Source: Sanghuangporus weigelae | Lineage: Eukaryota > Basidiomycota > Agaricomycetes > Hymenochaetales > Hymenochaetaceae | DNA: 64,000 nucleotides | Direction of reading: 5' to 3' | Assembly: GCA_033182465.1 (NCBI GenBank) | Contig: CP137322.1 | Coordinates: 1,426,001-1,490,000 of the forward strand | Shown here: positions 11,119 through 23,604 of the stretch, piece by piece | How positions within the stretch are numbered: the stretch's first letter is position 1 | How the letters are laid out: the number at the start of each line of letters is the position of its first letter | Notes under the pieces: generated by a model | Told to the model about the DNA's origin: nothing | What the model saw: only the letters and a program-made list of their open reading frames with translations | Databases searched by the model: none | Program-made: the position numbers and the translations under genes

Positions 11119-14100
11119 ATGGCCACGGAAGTGACGAACCCGGCACAGGTGCCAGGGACGAAGGATAAGGAAGATGAGGAGACTGCGAAGTGGAATCGCC
11201 GGAAGGCCCTGAAAGTTTTAAATCTAAAACCTCCTGAAGGTGAGGCCCTTCGCTTATACATATGTTGTTTCCAAGGCACTCATGGTTCTGGTTCCCGCAA
11301 TTCAAACACTTCTCGAATTACCATAGAGTCATCCAAGTCATTAGACTCATCACTCAAACGGCACACCGCCCTCGTCAAGCGTATGCGCCAGTCATTGGGA
11401 ACCGATAACAACGAACAGATTATGAAGGACGTTGCTACTTTATCACTTGAGAAATACATAGACGAACTGGCGAGTGCCGCACTCGAAGGTATTGCCCGTT
11501 GCAAGACGGAGCGGGATGTATGGAGCGCTGTCGAGGTACGCGATCCTAATGTCGTATCTGCATGCGTCAGCTAATGCTGCGGAACCGAAGATCATCTCCG
11601 CTTTGCACCGCCGTTTTCCAAGAGGATTCACTCCTGCCATTAATTCTCTTCTCAGCGCGGCCCTTCTGCCACCGCAGAGGGTTGCTTCCTCTAGTACGCA
11701 GGCCGCCGCAGTTCAACCTTCTGGAAGCATCGCCACTTCGACCCTTGTATCAGGGTCTGCGTCAGTAAGTCCGGAACAAAAGGAAAAGGAGGATTCCGCG
11801 CGCGTAACTCGACAGAGGCCTGTATTACGAGTATGTGCCGAGTTGGCTTTAGTCGGTGTCATTAGGGATTCTCCAGGCAAGAGTGGTGGAGAATGGATGA
11901 TGAAGACAATGAAGGACCTGGTGAGTACGACAGATCACATTCGCAAGTGAAGAGTGATGTTCAGCCCTCGTTGCACAGCTTTCAAATGATCCTACGTTAT
12001 CATCTCTGCCTCTGTTATCAACATTTCTGAAATCATATGCTCGTCCTTATCTTGGAATTATTCCTTCGGCACCTTCAAAAGGTCAAATACCTGAAAGCAT
12101 CCTGACAGGCACTCTTGCAACTGAGACAAGCCAAAATGTGGCTCTGTTCCCTCGGTTGGGAACGGACAATGAAGAAGATGAACTGGTCGAAAAAGACACC
12201 AGATCACGATTCAAAAGGATGTGCGAAGGCTATTTTGAAAGCGTTTCAAAGAAACTGGTCATCGAACATAAAGTATGTTTGAAATTATCTCACTTATTTG
12301 GAACGAGTCGACATCAGCTTTCTTTATCTGTAGCGATTACAAGAACAAGATCGCAAGAACCATGAAGCTTATATCAGATCGGGAGAGATATTTGAGGATC
12401 GCCAACAGTCGTACGAAAGAATGACTAGATCGTACGAGAAGCTGCTCTCAAGCTGTCAAACGTATCTTAGTCCAGCAATTTGAGCAAACTTGCGCTTACT
12501 GATTCAATAGGCTTTCTGAGCTTCTTAACCTTCCGGTACCGACATTGCCTTCAGCGACACAGAAGAAGGATGCTATTCTATTGGCTTCGGGAGGTCAACA
12601 GGTAGCACAAGAGGAAATTTTTTCGACAGGTGGCAAGTGGGAAGATGAAGAAGAGCGCCGCTTCTATGAAGAGATTCAAGATCTTCGCGATTTTGTTCCA
12701 AAGAGTGTTCTTGGACTGGACGAGGCGGATTCTGGCAACCTGAATGAAAAGTCGGAGCCAGACAAGGCCGCTGATGATCAACTGGAATGGGAAAGGAAAA
12801 AACAAGCGGAAGATGAAGCTAAAGAACTTGAGAAGGAATTGAAGAGGTTAGAGCTTGGGAACGAGACGGGAGAGCCAGTCTCGCGAACGAATGATAGCGT
12901 GAACACGGAAGAAGAGAGGTTCGTTTTATTTTCAAAAATTGAATGTGGCTAGTAACAGCTTGTAGCAATCCGACGCCAATTATCTCGCCCCCGAAGTCCC
13001 CTTCTCCGCCTCATTCACCGTCCCTTGCGCCTCAAGGACCTTCACAGCTTCTGACAGCGCTGCTCGCTCGTCTTCCTGATTGTACGAATCGCTCGTTGAT
13101 TGATTCAGCCGCAGTAGAGTTTGCATTTCTCAACTCAAAGGCCGCACGAAAACGGCTTGTCAAGGTTTGATAAACAGAGCGCGTGCATCAAGGTTTCTGG
13201 CTCATATCTCTTATCTTCAGTTCTTGACACAAGTCCCAAAGTACCGGTTGGATTTGTTACCTCACTACTCGAGACTTGTTGCCACCTTGAACAAGTATAT
13301 GCCCGATGTTACTGCGGAGCTTATTATTTCCGTGAGTTTCACGTTTAGCTGATTCTCTATGATGCACAATAATGCTTGATTACAGCTGGAAGAGGAATTT
13401 CGCTATCTTCAACGGAAGAAAAATGTTGTTAAAGAGCTTGCAGAGTCTCGTCAGAAGGTATGCCTATATCTTTTCCATTCTTTTGTTGCCGTCTGAAGAA
13501 TCCGAAGAACATATCTTTCTTGTCAAACCTGACAAAATTCGGGCTTGTTCCTACACACGTCATCTTGCACATATTCAAAGTCTGCTTAGATGACTTCTCT
13601 GGAGTGAATATCGACAATCTGGCAATGCTTCTTGAGGGCTGCGGCCGATTCCTCTTACGTAGCGACGAGACAAAGGATCGCTTTGTGACAATGGTTGAGG
13701 ACATACTTATCCGTCGTGCCTTCATCACTGATACTGTTCTAGATTGAACTGATGCGACGCAAGCAAAGTCTACAGCATCTTAACGAACGACAAAGTATGA
13801 TGCTTGAGAACGCATACTACCAGGTATAGTTCTTTATAGATTCTTTCGAACTGCACTCAATTCTTTCTTGCATAGTGCAACCCGCCTGAAAGAGCTCCCA
13901 TTGTGGAGAAAGAGCGCTCTCCGATGGAACTGTTTATCCGACACCTTATCTATGACGTCCTTTCAAAGAAAACTATTGATAAAGTGCTCAGACTCATACG
14001 CAAGCTCAACTGGGACGACCGAGAGGTGGTCCGCGCTCTGCACAATGCATTCACAAAGGCATGGAAGCTCAAATACAGCAATATCAGCTTGCTCGCCATG

Positions 14101-15625
14101 TTGGCGTACGATTTACAACGTTATCACCCTGAGTTTTCCATCGCCATCGTTGATCAAGTCCTCGAAAACGTCAGACGTGGGCTTGAGACAAATGCTTACA
14201 AAGCGAATCAACAACGGGTGGTGACGATAAAGTACCTAGGAGAACTATATATTTATCGTCTCATCTCTTCCAGCATTATCTTCGATACGCTTTGGAGCTT
14301 GGTGACCTTCGGCCATCGTAAGTAGCAGATGCTTGAAGCATCACTGAAAGTACTGATCGACTTCTGGTAGCTGAAGGGCGTCCGTTTCCGGGTCAGGTGT
14401 GTCCAATTGACGCGCCGGATGATTTTTTCAGAATCCGCCTCGTCTGTGTATTATTGGACACTTGTGGAATGTGTTTTGACAAGGGCTCTCAAAAGAAGAA
14501 ACTTGATAATTTCTTGGCATTCTTTCAGGTATGTCCTTATGAAAGTCGTCACATTGCATGGACATGTAATTTCTCCGCAGATGTACATTTCAGCGAAAGA
14601 TCCTCTTCCGATGGACGTCGAGTTCATGCTGGAAGATTCGTTGGAGGTGAGAAATTTCACTTCGAAGTCGTACTTCGTCCCTTCTCATTAGTAACAGGCG
14701 GTGAGACCGAAACTTAACCGATTCAAAAATTTCGAAGAAGCAGCAAGGGCTGTTGACGAGTTATTTACTCAAGTTCTCCAGAACAATAGTCCGTATATTA
14801 CCGCCTGGTTTGCTTGTTCGTTGCTGAACTTTTTCTCAGGCATAGAAGGGGACGGGGATGAAAGTGGAGAAGAAAGCGACGAGGAACATGATACTAAAGA
14901 CCGAATAGAATCCGAAGATGACGGTGAGGACAGGGAAACTGTGTCAGATACCACGGTAATTTCTGCCTTATCGAGAACACCGTGTTTCAGCTGATCTTAT
15001 TATCGTTCAGACCAACGTTCGTGCACCTTCTCCGGACACTTTGGTACTACTAAACGCGTCGGAGAATTTGGGCCCTACAGAAGAAGACGAGAACGAGTTC
15101 GCGAAGGAGCTTGCTAGGTTAGTTACCGATTCATCTGCGGAAGCCAGAAAGGTGGATAGGCGCACGGCCCAGGCGCTGTGGGATTCGGCAGTGGTGCCGT
15201 CTGGGCTTCGCAAGAAGAAGCAGGATATCAGCGATGAAGATGAAGATGCGTCGGAAGTTGGCGAGACTGAATCCCAAGAAACTATGAAATTTGTTCTTCT
15301 TACGAAGAAGGGGAATAAACAACAGGTATGAATGTCTCGGCCTTTTTATCTCGGGCGAATCTCAATTCGAGATACATTAGATGAGAAAGATTGCTATACC
15401 AGCGGATACTGCTCTAGCTGCTCAGACCCGCAATGCGCAGCTTCAAGACAAGGAAGAACAACAGCAATTGAAGCGGCTCGTTCTAGATTATGAGCATCGA
15501 GAAGAAGTCGAGGAATTGAAAGGTGTGTTTGCAGGTACGATACGCTACTATTCAATTCTTAAGAAACTCTAGCGCTAGAATCTCGGACCCGCAACGGAGC
15601 GATCAAGATTCGCTACGTCGGATAA
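11119..15625 (+). CDS. UPF2: Nonsense-mediated mRNA decay factor Upf2/Nmd2
   Basis: Upf2 bridges Upf1 and Upf3 on mRNAs that terminate translation prematurely. The N-terminus (MATEVTNPAQVPGTKDKEDE) leads into the first MIF4G helical domain (ALVKRMRQSLGT, LEKYIDELASAALEGI, ISALHRRFPRGFTPAI). The second lies around 13000-13800 and the third around 13880-14840, with VRRGLETNAYKANQQR before LGELYIYRLI. After MIF4G-3 comes an acidic stretch (near 14850-14950), then the C-terminal Upf1-binding region (MKFVLLTKKGNKQQ, EEQQQLKRLVLDYEHREE). The last intron (about 15512-15570) leads to the C-terminus GAIKIRYVG and stop TAA at 15623. More than ten short introns are inferred. The start at 11119 is the only ATG in frame with the conserved N-terminal helix. 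Estimated length is about 1,200 residues. Confidence 0.92.
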
Positions 15626-16144
15626 CGCTGGGTTGACCGCAATTACCACCACTCGACATGCCTTGTCGCTTTTACGACGTGCTACCTTAGCCGTGTGACA
15701 CGCATCGGCGACTTATCGTGTCCCTCACGCATATTCCCGCTTTGTTCCTGGACACCGAAGGGTTGACTGCCCTTCTGAGGCCAGCGCGACAGCATGCCAG
15801 TGGGCGTACGTTCTCATCTAGCATTAGTCGGGCTGGCTACGAACACTAGTATTGCATTACCGTTCAGCCTGGACCGTTCATTAGGGATGCTTGGTAGTTT
15901 GTAGAACCGCATGTTATCAGCTCAAAGTGTATGTACGCCTCACTATAAGAATGATAATATGAATACCTATTTTTCCGAGACTGTGGTTATGGAGACAACG
16001 CGTCTGTCACATAAGGTGACATTGTATCGTCTTTGTCTCAAATTATCATGTCATGTCAACATTCTGCAGACGTGACAAGTTTGCTCTCTTTCCGATACCG
16101 ATAGCCGCTCGATAAGAATCAGTGCCTTTTGGCTCGTCGTTGGT
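15626..16144. other. Intergenic region UPF2-ATRIP-like gene
   Basis: About 520 bases. No coding frame, tRNA fold or strong repeat was recognised. It presumably holds the UPF2 terminator and the promoter of the next gene. Confidence 0.4.
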
Positions 16145-19100
16145 ATGGATGATTCAGACGACTACTTTCAGGACTCTTTCCAACTCGACGAGAATGACCT
16201 CGCGGTACTGGACGCGGCAGAAGCTGAATATGTTGCAAGCATATCTCAGATCCCAGCCAGAGTTTCAGGCTCTCTTCCAGCCCAAAAGCGACAGAAAGTG
16301 TCCCATGACTATTCGTCTGACGAGATCTTAGACGTCTTCTTGCGCACAGACGGAACATATGGGGTTCTGGCAGAGCATCAGGACGCCGGGGCTAATGTCG
16401 CAGTTCCCGAGGGTTTGTTTGCAACGAGAAAAGAGATTATTGGTGAGCTAACAGATAATTATGGTAAAGTGCTCGAGACACTTAATCTTCTCTAGCCTGC
16501 CAAGTCAACGACGCCGTCTCTTCTCATGTTCGCTCTTCACAAAACCTAAGAGAACGTTCCTTGCGACGAAGTTCGAGCTGTACATTTCAAGAATGCGTCG
16601 GACAAGGGTCTACTGCAGCTCTCTCGGAGCAAATATGCCACGAACCCCATGAATCTACAGTTAGCCCGAATGTCCGCCCATCTTCTGATCTTCAGCGTGA
16701 GCTTCACGTGGAGCTTGTATCTTTGAAATCTACCGTAGAAATGGTCTGTTGTGTTGGTCTCGACGAATCTGGAAATTACACTGACATCGAAAAAAATAGC
16801 TCAAGCTCGAGAATGATAGGGTTAAATCTGCTCTTAAAGATGCGGAGATAGCTCGATTCGCGAAGGAAGGAGAAGTGACAATGCTGAGGAAGAAAGTTGA
16901 AAAGGCACTTCCCATGTATCTTCTACATTTATTGTCGCCTACTGACGTTATGCACCAGGCGGCCCAGCAACATGCAGATAACTTAGTCAAACTCAAAGAA
17001 GCGAAAGAGGCCGCTAATTTTGAACAGGCTCGGATCCAGAAAGACATGAAACAACAAATAGAGCAGTTACGTACCGAATACATCTTCAAGGTGCGTATCT
17101 TCGCGTATCGTCCTAGCTTTTATTCCTTTCTGATTAAAGTAGCAACATGAAGTTGATTCTTCCTCGCGAAAACCGCTGTTATCAATGCGGACGAGAAGAA
17201 CAGTCTTGGACTCACAAATGTCACCTGTTCCTGTCCCACCAGCCATGCGAGAATGGAACGCAATCCAAACTATTAACCCGAATAAGGCCAACCTTGTCAT
17301 GAATACACCGTCCATGAAGGGAGGTGTTGGCGAAAATCGTGGTGACGGTCGTGTTCGGACAGGAATGAAATTGCGGCCTTCTGTTCCGGAGATGAAATTT
17401 CCTGGCTTTGAGAATTCTTTCTTACCGTCGTCGCCATCGAACTCGCCCACACGCCCCCGTCATTTCACCTCCACGGTGCGCAATGATGCAGGCATTCGCA
17501 CCCCCACTAAATCCGATAAGGGCGGAGCTACGAACCCAGCTCCAAGCCGCGCCAGGAACGGGGTCCTTTCACCCGTCAAGTTACCGTCGCTGACCTTCAA
17601 GCCTCCGGCGGATACAGACTTTGACAGATTTCAAATGGATGACTGCATTCAAGACTTCGACGTTGACATTGGTCCAAACGATGGTAGTCCTCGGAGCCGT
17701 TGCAAGTCGGTCAGAACGGAAAGTAGCCCCACCACTGACCGCGGTCTGGACTCTGCCGGCGATCTTGGATTCTCGGATGATATGGATATGGATATGACTA
17801 TGGAAGGAGACACATTTGAAGGTATAAACTGGACCGAAGAGGTATGTCTGCTAGCTGGTTCTTCCAGTGTCATCTCTTGACAACGCTTCTAGTTACACTA
17901 TATGCTATTCTCGCATATATCTCCAGTCTCACATTCTCTGACTTTCCACTTTCTCTTGTGTGCCGATATTGCAGATAAAAGTTATCACCGATCATGCTCG
18001 GCGATACTTGAAGCGCTCGGGGCGAAGTACATGTTTACCATTTTGCCGAAGTTGATGGAAACGGTGGCTGGGAATCTAACTATGATGGCAGTTCTTTTGT
18101 GGGGATCTGATCGCGTATGTCTTCCTTCCTTAATGCGTTCCGGAATATCATTAACACGTACCGAAGTTCACGCACCTGAGAGCCCTTTTCGAGCTTCTCA
18201 GTACGACTATGGTCTATATACCCTCGTTCACGGAAGCGGTTCTCCAAGCTGGTTTCAAAGGGCAGAGCGCTGATTCTCCGTTGCTATGTGTCTTCTCCGA
18301 AGTCATTCTGAGAAGCTTGGACAAATGGAAAGATACAACCATCCGCGACGAATTCGCATCACTTCTTCACTCGATGTTAGCATTCCTGGAAGGGGTTGCC
18401 TGGACGGTTTCTGAAGATTCCTACTCTAGGTAAATCATCACCGTATCGTATATGCATGGCACTAATGTTAAGTTAGTCTGGTACCGCTTCTACAGTCAGA
18501 TCGGGTATTGTTGACCCTGCTGGACAACAAACAACCAGGTTCTCTGATATCGCATGCAATCAATGCACTGGTTGTGCTCGCAAGTCGTGCGTCTTATTGC
18601 TTTACTTTCTTCGGACGAATACAACATGGCCTGTCTATCAGATCCGTCGATATTTCAACCGATACTCTCGTGCCAGAATGAGGACACTGATTCCGAAGCG
18701 ACCAAGGATAATGCGAAATGTCCTCATCAAATACCCTTACTAGAGCGTCTGTCCAGTTTTTTAGTGGATCCTGGTCCATTTTCTAGCACGGTGAGTCATT
18801 AAGTGTGCGAGAAAGTTCGACTTCTGATGCATTGCTCAGGAAACGGATGATGAGTTATTCTCCGTGATTAATTTCTTCGCCCTACTCGTTGTCCAGAATT
18901 CGGATGGTAGGACAGCTTTACTCAGATCAAGTACATGTATTCCCTGCCTGGTTCATTATCTCTCGCGTCTGTCTTCTACGCTTTGGGAAGATGACGAACT
19001 TGTCATGACGTCTTCCAAACATGCCAAGAGGTAAAACAAACCTTTTTCCTGCTATTCATTTGTTTTACCATATGGGCATTAGTACCGTCCAAAACTTGAA

Positions 19101-19518
19101 GCATGCGCTACGTCTTCTACATCGACTAGCACTCTCTGCCCCGCAGGACGATCTGAAAACGCTAGACTTCGATTTCCGCCAGAAGCTGTTCTACGTACAG
19201 CATGCGATGTTCAACGGATTGCCTCACATGTTCATCGTAACAATTGGCCGACTGAGCTATGCAGATCCGCCTGATTGGTTAGATGGAGAACTCCAGACGG
19301 AAATTGAGAAATTAACAGGTTAGTATTCTGTCAGACTCGCTTGGGAGTTTGCTAATTCTGTGACCGTAGAACCGGCTAGAGATCTCATGGACTTAATCGT
19401 GGAAGGGCCAGAAAGTGACAGTGTTTGGGTGGCTTATCAGGATTCCGAAGGTGAAACCGTCATTGAGAATGATGATGAAACAGAGGCTCGCTTAATAGAT
19501 ATCGATGAAGATACTTAA
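16145..19518 (+). CDS. Probable DNA-damage checkpoint protein, ATRIP/Rad26/Lcd1 family
   Basis: ATRIP-type proteins recruit the ATR/Mec1 kinase to RPA-coated single-stranded DNA. The N-terminus is acidic (MDDSDDYFQDSFQLDENDL), as in Rad26/ATRIP RPA-binding tips. A coiled coil follows (near 16690-17090: ELHVELVSLKSTVE, QLRTEYIFK) and continues after an intron into QHEVDSSSRK, a position equivalent to the conserved FKxxE segment of ATRIP. Next comes a long disordered Ser/Pro region (17190-17800) containing FPGFENSFLPSSP. The remainder (17990-19320) is a helical, HEAT-like region with leucine-rich segments such as LLHRLALSAPQDDLKTL. The C-terminus is very acidic, ending at TAA 19516-19518. The architecture fits fungal Rad26/UvsD, but there is no catalytic motif and orthologues are poorly conserved, so this call rests on architecture plus short motifs. 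Confidence 0.7.
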
Positions 19519-19823
19519 AACAATCTGATCCTGCAGTGTACAATCTTTTTCGCATATTCAAGATCGTAAAGTTTCATTCATCTCTAGCACGGGACTTTAT
19601 ATTCAATGTTGTAGCCTTGAACATTCACACCTTTTTGTATTTGCATATCATTTTAAAGTAGCTCTTTAGCCCAACCCGTCATTACCTTTATAGCATGTAA
19701 GCCTGACAAAGTGGACACTGGAGTTTTATATAGCACGTACCTGCCTACATGTTTTCCTCAGCCATTGCGACTTTCTTGGGTCGACCTTGCCATCTACCGA
19801 TCGATCTTTCAATCTTTTGGCGG
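19519..19823. other. Convergent intergenic region
   Basis: 304 bases between the stops of the ATRIP-like gene and the GT49-like gene, which point at each other. AT-rich and without recognisable features; it should hold both polyadenylation sites. Confidence 0.4.
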
Positions 19824-21119
19824 CTAGCACGCACGATTCGTGCCTAAAGCGATTGCTGAGACGACGATGAATGATTTCCTATTTTCTTGTGAGACACGGG
19901 ATTTAGACATGACATGTGTAACTGCTACCTCAGAAGTCGCTGTCCCGCTGGCTTCGCTTTTACGTTGTGTCGAAGGGACTTTCCACCCGGCCCCTGGAAG
20001 TGTTGATAAATGCCCGTATGAATTAAGCCAGATCTGCCACAAGCACTCCTCCCAACTGTCTCCTCGCGAAGGTGCGCTGAAGAATCGTTCACTGCACCAA
20101 ATCGGATAAGACTGTTCAATCAGTAGTGGAGAGAGATGTGAGAATGGGACGGGATTGTTTGGTCGAAATTTGGATGGGGATAGAACAAGGGTGCCAGCCT
20201 TGCGAGCTGCATTGAGCTTGGTCGCGTGCATAGACAGTCTTCGGTATAGTTTGTCCGGAATGGGTGACGCTGGTGCTCCAGGGAAGATCATTACAAAGCG
20301 AGTCTGAGCGAAAAGCCTAGCGGAGTTCAGATATGAATTTGCCGGAAGCGTTTCGTTGGACATTCTTTGGACCATGTGTATATTCGCCTTATCCTTCAAA
20401 GATGGCAAGTTTTCAAGTTCCCTAATTATCCACCGAGCTTGTTGTGGAGATGAACTTGTGACAACCACGACGGATAAAGGTCCTTATTATCGTCGACATC
20501 AAATTATGCACTCAGCCAAAGAAATAGCCTTACCGTCCCAGTTCGTAGACCAGTATTCCAAGCGCTTGATTTCTTCTGCTTCTATCCATATGCATGCTGT
20601 AACATCCGTGTTTCGATAGGAGGAACGAGCGCTCGAGATGAACGGAGAGAAGGAACCAGGTCGAGGCTCAGACTGCAGGAGCTTTGAAAGACGGTAAGAT
20701 ATAGGCATATTGTTAATCGGAGAGATAGATCCGTCGTTTCGATTCAAGTTCCGCGTATAAATGGATTCTGGGATGGCAAAAAGGCGCACAGTAAAGAAAG
20801 CTACTGAGAGAAAACAGTACATAGCGAGAAGCCAGTGAACAGCTAATGCCGAATAAGACTTCTGTTGGGGAGCTTTTCCAGAGGAGTAAAGTAGTAGGTT
20901 TTGACTTTGCGGACTTGATGGCAGGCTATTCAGGATGGCAGGAGACTTGAGTTTGTCGTGTTGAGGAAGCTCATCGGAGTCTGGTTTGGACAACGCACGA
21001 AGACGACGTTGAGATCTCGCATTTGAAACGCTCAGATGACTATGGAATGAAGCCGACGCAGACGTGTTGAGAAGTACAGGGGACTTTGCCACCGATGAGC
21101 TGGAAGGTATGCTTTCCAT
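19824..21119 (-). CDS. Type II membrane glycosyltransferase-like protein, LARGE/GT49-related
   Basis: A Ser-rich cytosolic N-terminus of about 85 residues is followed by one membrane segment (ALAVHWLLAMYCFLSVAFF) and a lumenal domain, the layout of a Golgi type II transferase. One intron at 20483-20533 (gtaagg...aataag) joins STNWDG to PLSVVVVTSSSPQQA. The lumenal part follows the order of the LARGE/B4GAT1 GT49 domain: TACIWIEAEEIKRLEYW, then WDGPLSVVV, then HMVQRM, then LPANSYLNSARLFAQTRFVM. At the point where GT49 enzymes carry the metal-binding DxD (DVDF/DIDF), this protein reads MIFPGAP, so no DxD is visible. The ATG at 21119 (MESIPSSSS) is the first in frame. The GT49 relation is by eye; activity is uncertain. 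Confidence 0.6.
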
Positions 21120-21316
21120 GGGTGGCAAGAGACAAGACTCTCGGGCGGGTGGAATTGAAGCTAACGCGACCGCGTGACAGAAGCCACGTGCGTAGGTTTA
21201 TTGTTACCTGCCGCTATTAGTATTAATTTTAGTGCTCTGATATTGCTCTTATTGTCCACGGCTACAAATATGAAGCAATCTCTTTTCGCAACATCCTCGC
21301 TCTTCCCATTACTGTC
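21120..21316. promoter_or_regulatory. Divergent promoter region, GT49-like gene / cytochrome P450
   Basis: 197 bases between divergent start codons. AT-rich stretches lie around 21195-21260, but no confident TATA box was assigned. Confidence 0.45.
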
Positions 21317-23475
21317 ATGCTCTTCACTGTGCTGTCTGGGTGCCTTCTTCTCGTAGTTGCTTGGCTTGTCTACACGCTTTTCATCCAACCTCTCTTTTCC
21401 CCACTGAGAAATCTTCCTGGTCCAGATGCTAGGAAAGGTATCATTGGCCTTGGAGGTCACCTTAACTTGGTCCTCAAGTTCGTATTTCAAACCTCTACTC
21501 GACTGTGCTTTACGATTCTGAAATGTGAAACAGCGCTAGCTTGTCTAAGACCTCTCACGAGGATTTCGTCGCCACATACGGTAGGAATGTGAGAATTAAG
21601 GGCCTCGGAAACGTAAGTCGCCGTAGCCAACTACTTCATAGTTTGCTATCTTATGCCTCTGAACTAGTTCGAGGATCGTCTTCTTTCAACAGACCCCGTT
21701 GTAATATCCTATGTTCTAAATCACACCAACGAATATCAGAAACCCTGGCAATCACGCCGTGTCATTGCCAGACTTATAGGTGAAGGTACTGTCACTGTAT
21801 ACATTCTATACATAGTTTGTCTGAAATGATTTCCGGAAGGCCTGCTCGCCTCGGAAGGCGAAATGCATAAACGGATGCGGAGAGTCAGTTCTCCGGCCTT
21901 TTCCTCGCACAACTTAAGCGACTTGATGCATATCGCGATGAACAAGGCGTATGAGCTAAGAGACAAATGGTTCGCTATGGTCGATGAGCCGCAGGCTGGG
22001 ATGGAAGTGCGCGTTGATGATGCCACAAAAATTGATGTATGCCACTGGATTAGCCGTTCTGCTTTTGACGTTATTGGTTTGGCCGGTGGGTCCTCCCAAG
22101 ACAGAACTGGAGAAGTCTAACTAATTACTCACAAGGATTCAACTATAATTTTTCCGCGATCCAGAATGAGGAAAATGAGCTATTCTTAGCATACAGAAAT
22201 ATGTTTGAAATCGTCGTTTCGCGAGGCGAAACTCTCTGGGATATTGTTTGTATTTATTTGCCCTGGCTCGAGCTACTTTTCGTGCGTAATCCATCTCATG
22301 CTCTTAAGAATTTCATTCAAGTCGTACATTTCTAGCCTAATGAGAAGACACGCATGGTACAGAAATCGCAGAAGATCATCAACAGCATCGGTGGACAACT
22401 TATAGAGGAAAGAAAACGACGTCTCCCTGACAACGAAAAGCAAAATGAGACTGGTCGCCGGAATTCGGATATTCTCAGTCTTCTCAGTGAGTGTCTTAAT
22501 ATCTGATAATATTTCCTTTGCCTATCATCAATTTTAGTCAAGTCCAACTTCTCATCGGCAACGCCACCTTCTCAAAGACTTTCAGATGAAGAAGTTCTTG
22601 CAAATGTCAACACGTATTTCTTTGCTGGGTCAGACACGACATCTCTCACACTCACTTGGATTCTATATCTTCTCGCTATGCACCCAGAAGTTCAAGACCG
22701 ACTTCGAGCTGAGCTGTATACTCTTCCGAAAGAGATATCTCGCATGCCAATGATAAACGAAAATGGCGCTTGGCGGCACCTATGGAAAGACATCGATGAA
22801 CTGCCGTACCTGAATAATGTCGTACGAGAGACTCTTCGCTTGATCTCGCCTCTACATAGCTCCATACGAGTCGCCATGAAGGATGATGAAATACCAACTA
22901 GCGACGTTATTAAAATGCGAGATGGGAGCGTGCACCATGGCATCAAGATAAAGAAGGGACAGTTTGTACATATTCCTGTTGAATCTATGAATCTGGATAA
23001 GGCCGTGTGGGGAGAGAATTCCTGGAACTTCAAGTCAGCTCGTTACATTTGATGTTTTGTCTTTCCTTTCTGACGTCTCCTCTTAATCAGTCCGGACAGA
23101 TGGGATGACCTGCCTGACGCGGTATCAGAGCGGCCTGGTTTGTACAATCATATTTTGTCGTTCTCTGCAGGTCCAAGGGTGAGCTTATTCACCCATGTTA
23201 CCGTAGTTTATGCTAATTGGACCTGCACAGTCGTGCATCGGCATGAAATTCTCACTCACCGTAATTAAGGACTTTCTTTACGTCCTCCTATGCAATTTTG
23301 CCTTTGCTCCAGCCGAGGACGACCGCGTTTATGCGCAAAATGCGTAAGCTTTCCTCATTCACATCATATATACAATTTCTTGATTGGCACTTGTAATAGC
23401 GTTCTCATGCGACCGTACGTTTCTGGAAAATTCATGGAAGGGAGCCAATGCCCTCTCATGGTTACTCGAGTGTAA
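21317..23475 (+). CDS. Cytochrome P450 monooxygenase, microsomal type
   Basis: The ATG at 21317 gives an N-terminal membrane anchor (LSGCLLLVVAWLVYTLFI) followed by the proline hinge LRNLPGP. The I-helix oxygen-binding motif is FFAGSDTTS (near 22620), the K-helix ExxR is RETLRLIS (near 22828), and the haem-binding loop FSAGPRSCIGMKFS (near 23160-23250) is split by an intron just before the cysteine-containing SCIG. All key residues, including the haem-ligand Cys, are present. About nine introns are inferred; the reading frame continues across each. It belongs to the large basidiomycete P450 set; I cannot assign a CYP family or substrate. It ends tail to tail with maleylacetate reductase (129 bp between stops), and the quinone reductase lies just beyond, suggesting a role in oxidation of aromatics. 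Confidence 0.9.
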
Positions 23476-23604
23476 AGATTCGAATCGATGACGGAGCTGT
23501 TCTTATTAAACATTGTCTGCACGTCTTAATTGTTACTTATACATCTTGCTCTGCACGCACACTACTCTCCAATATACGGATTCATTGACAATATACAATG
23601 TGCA

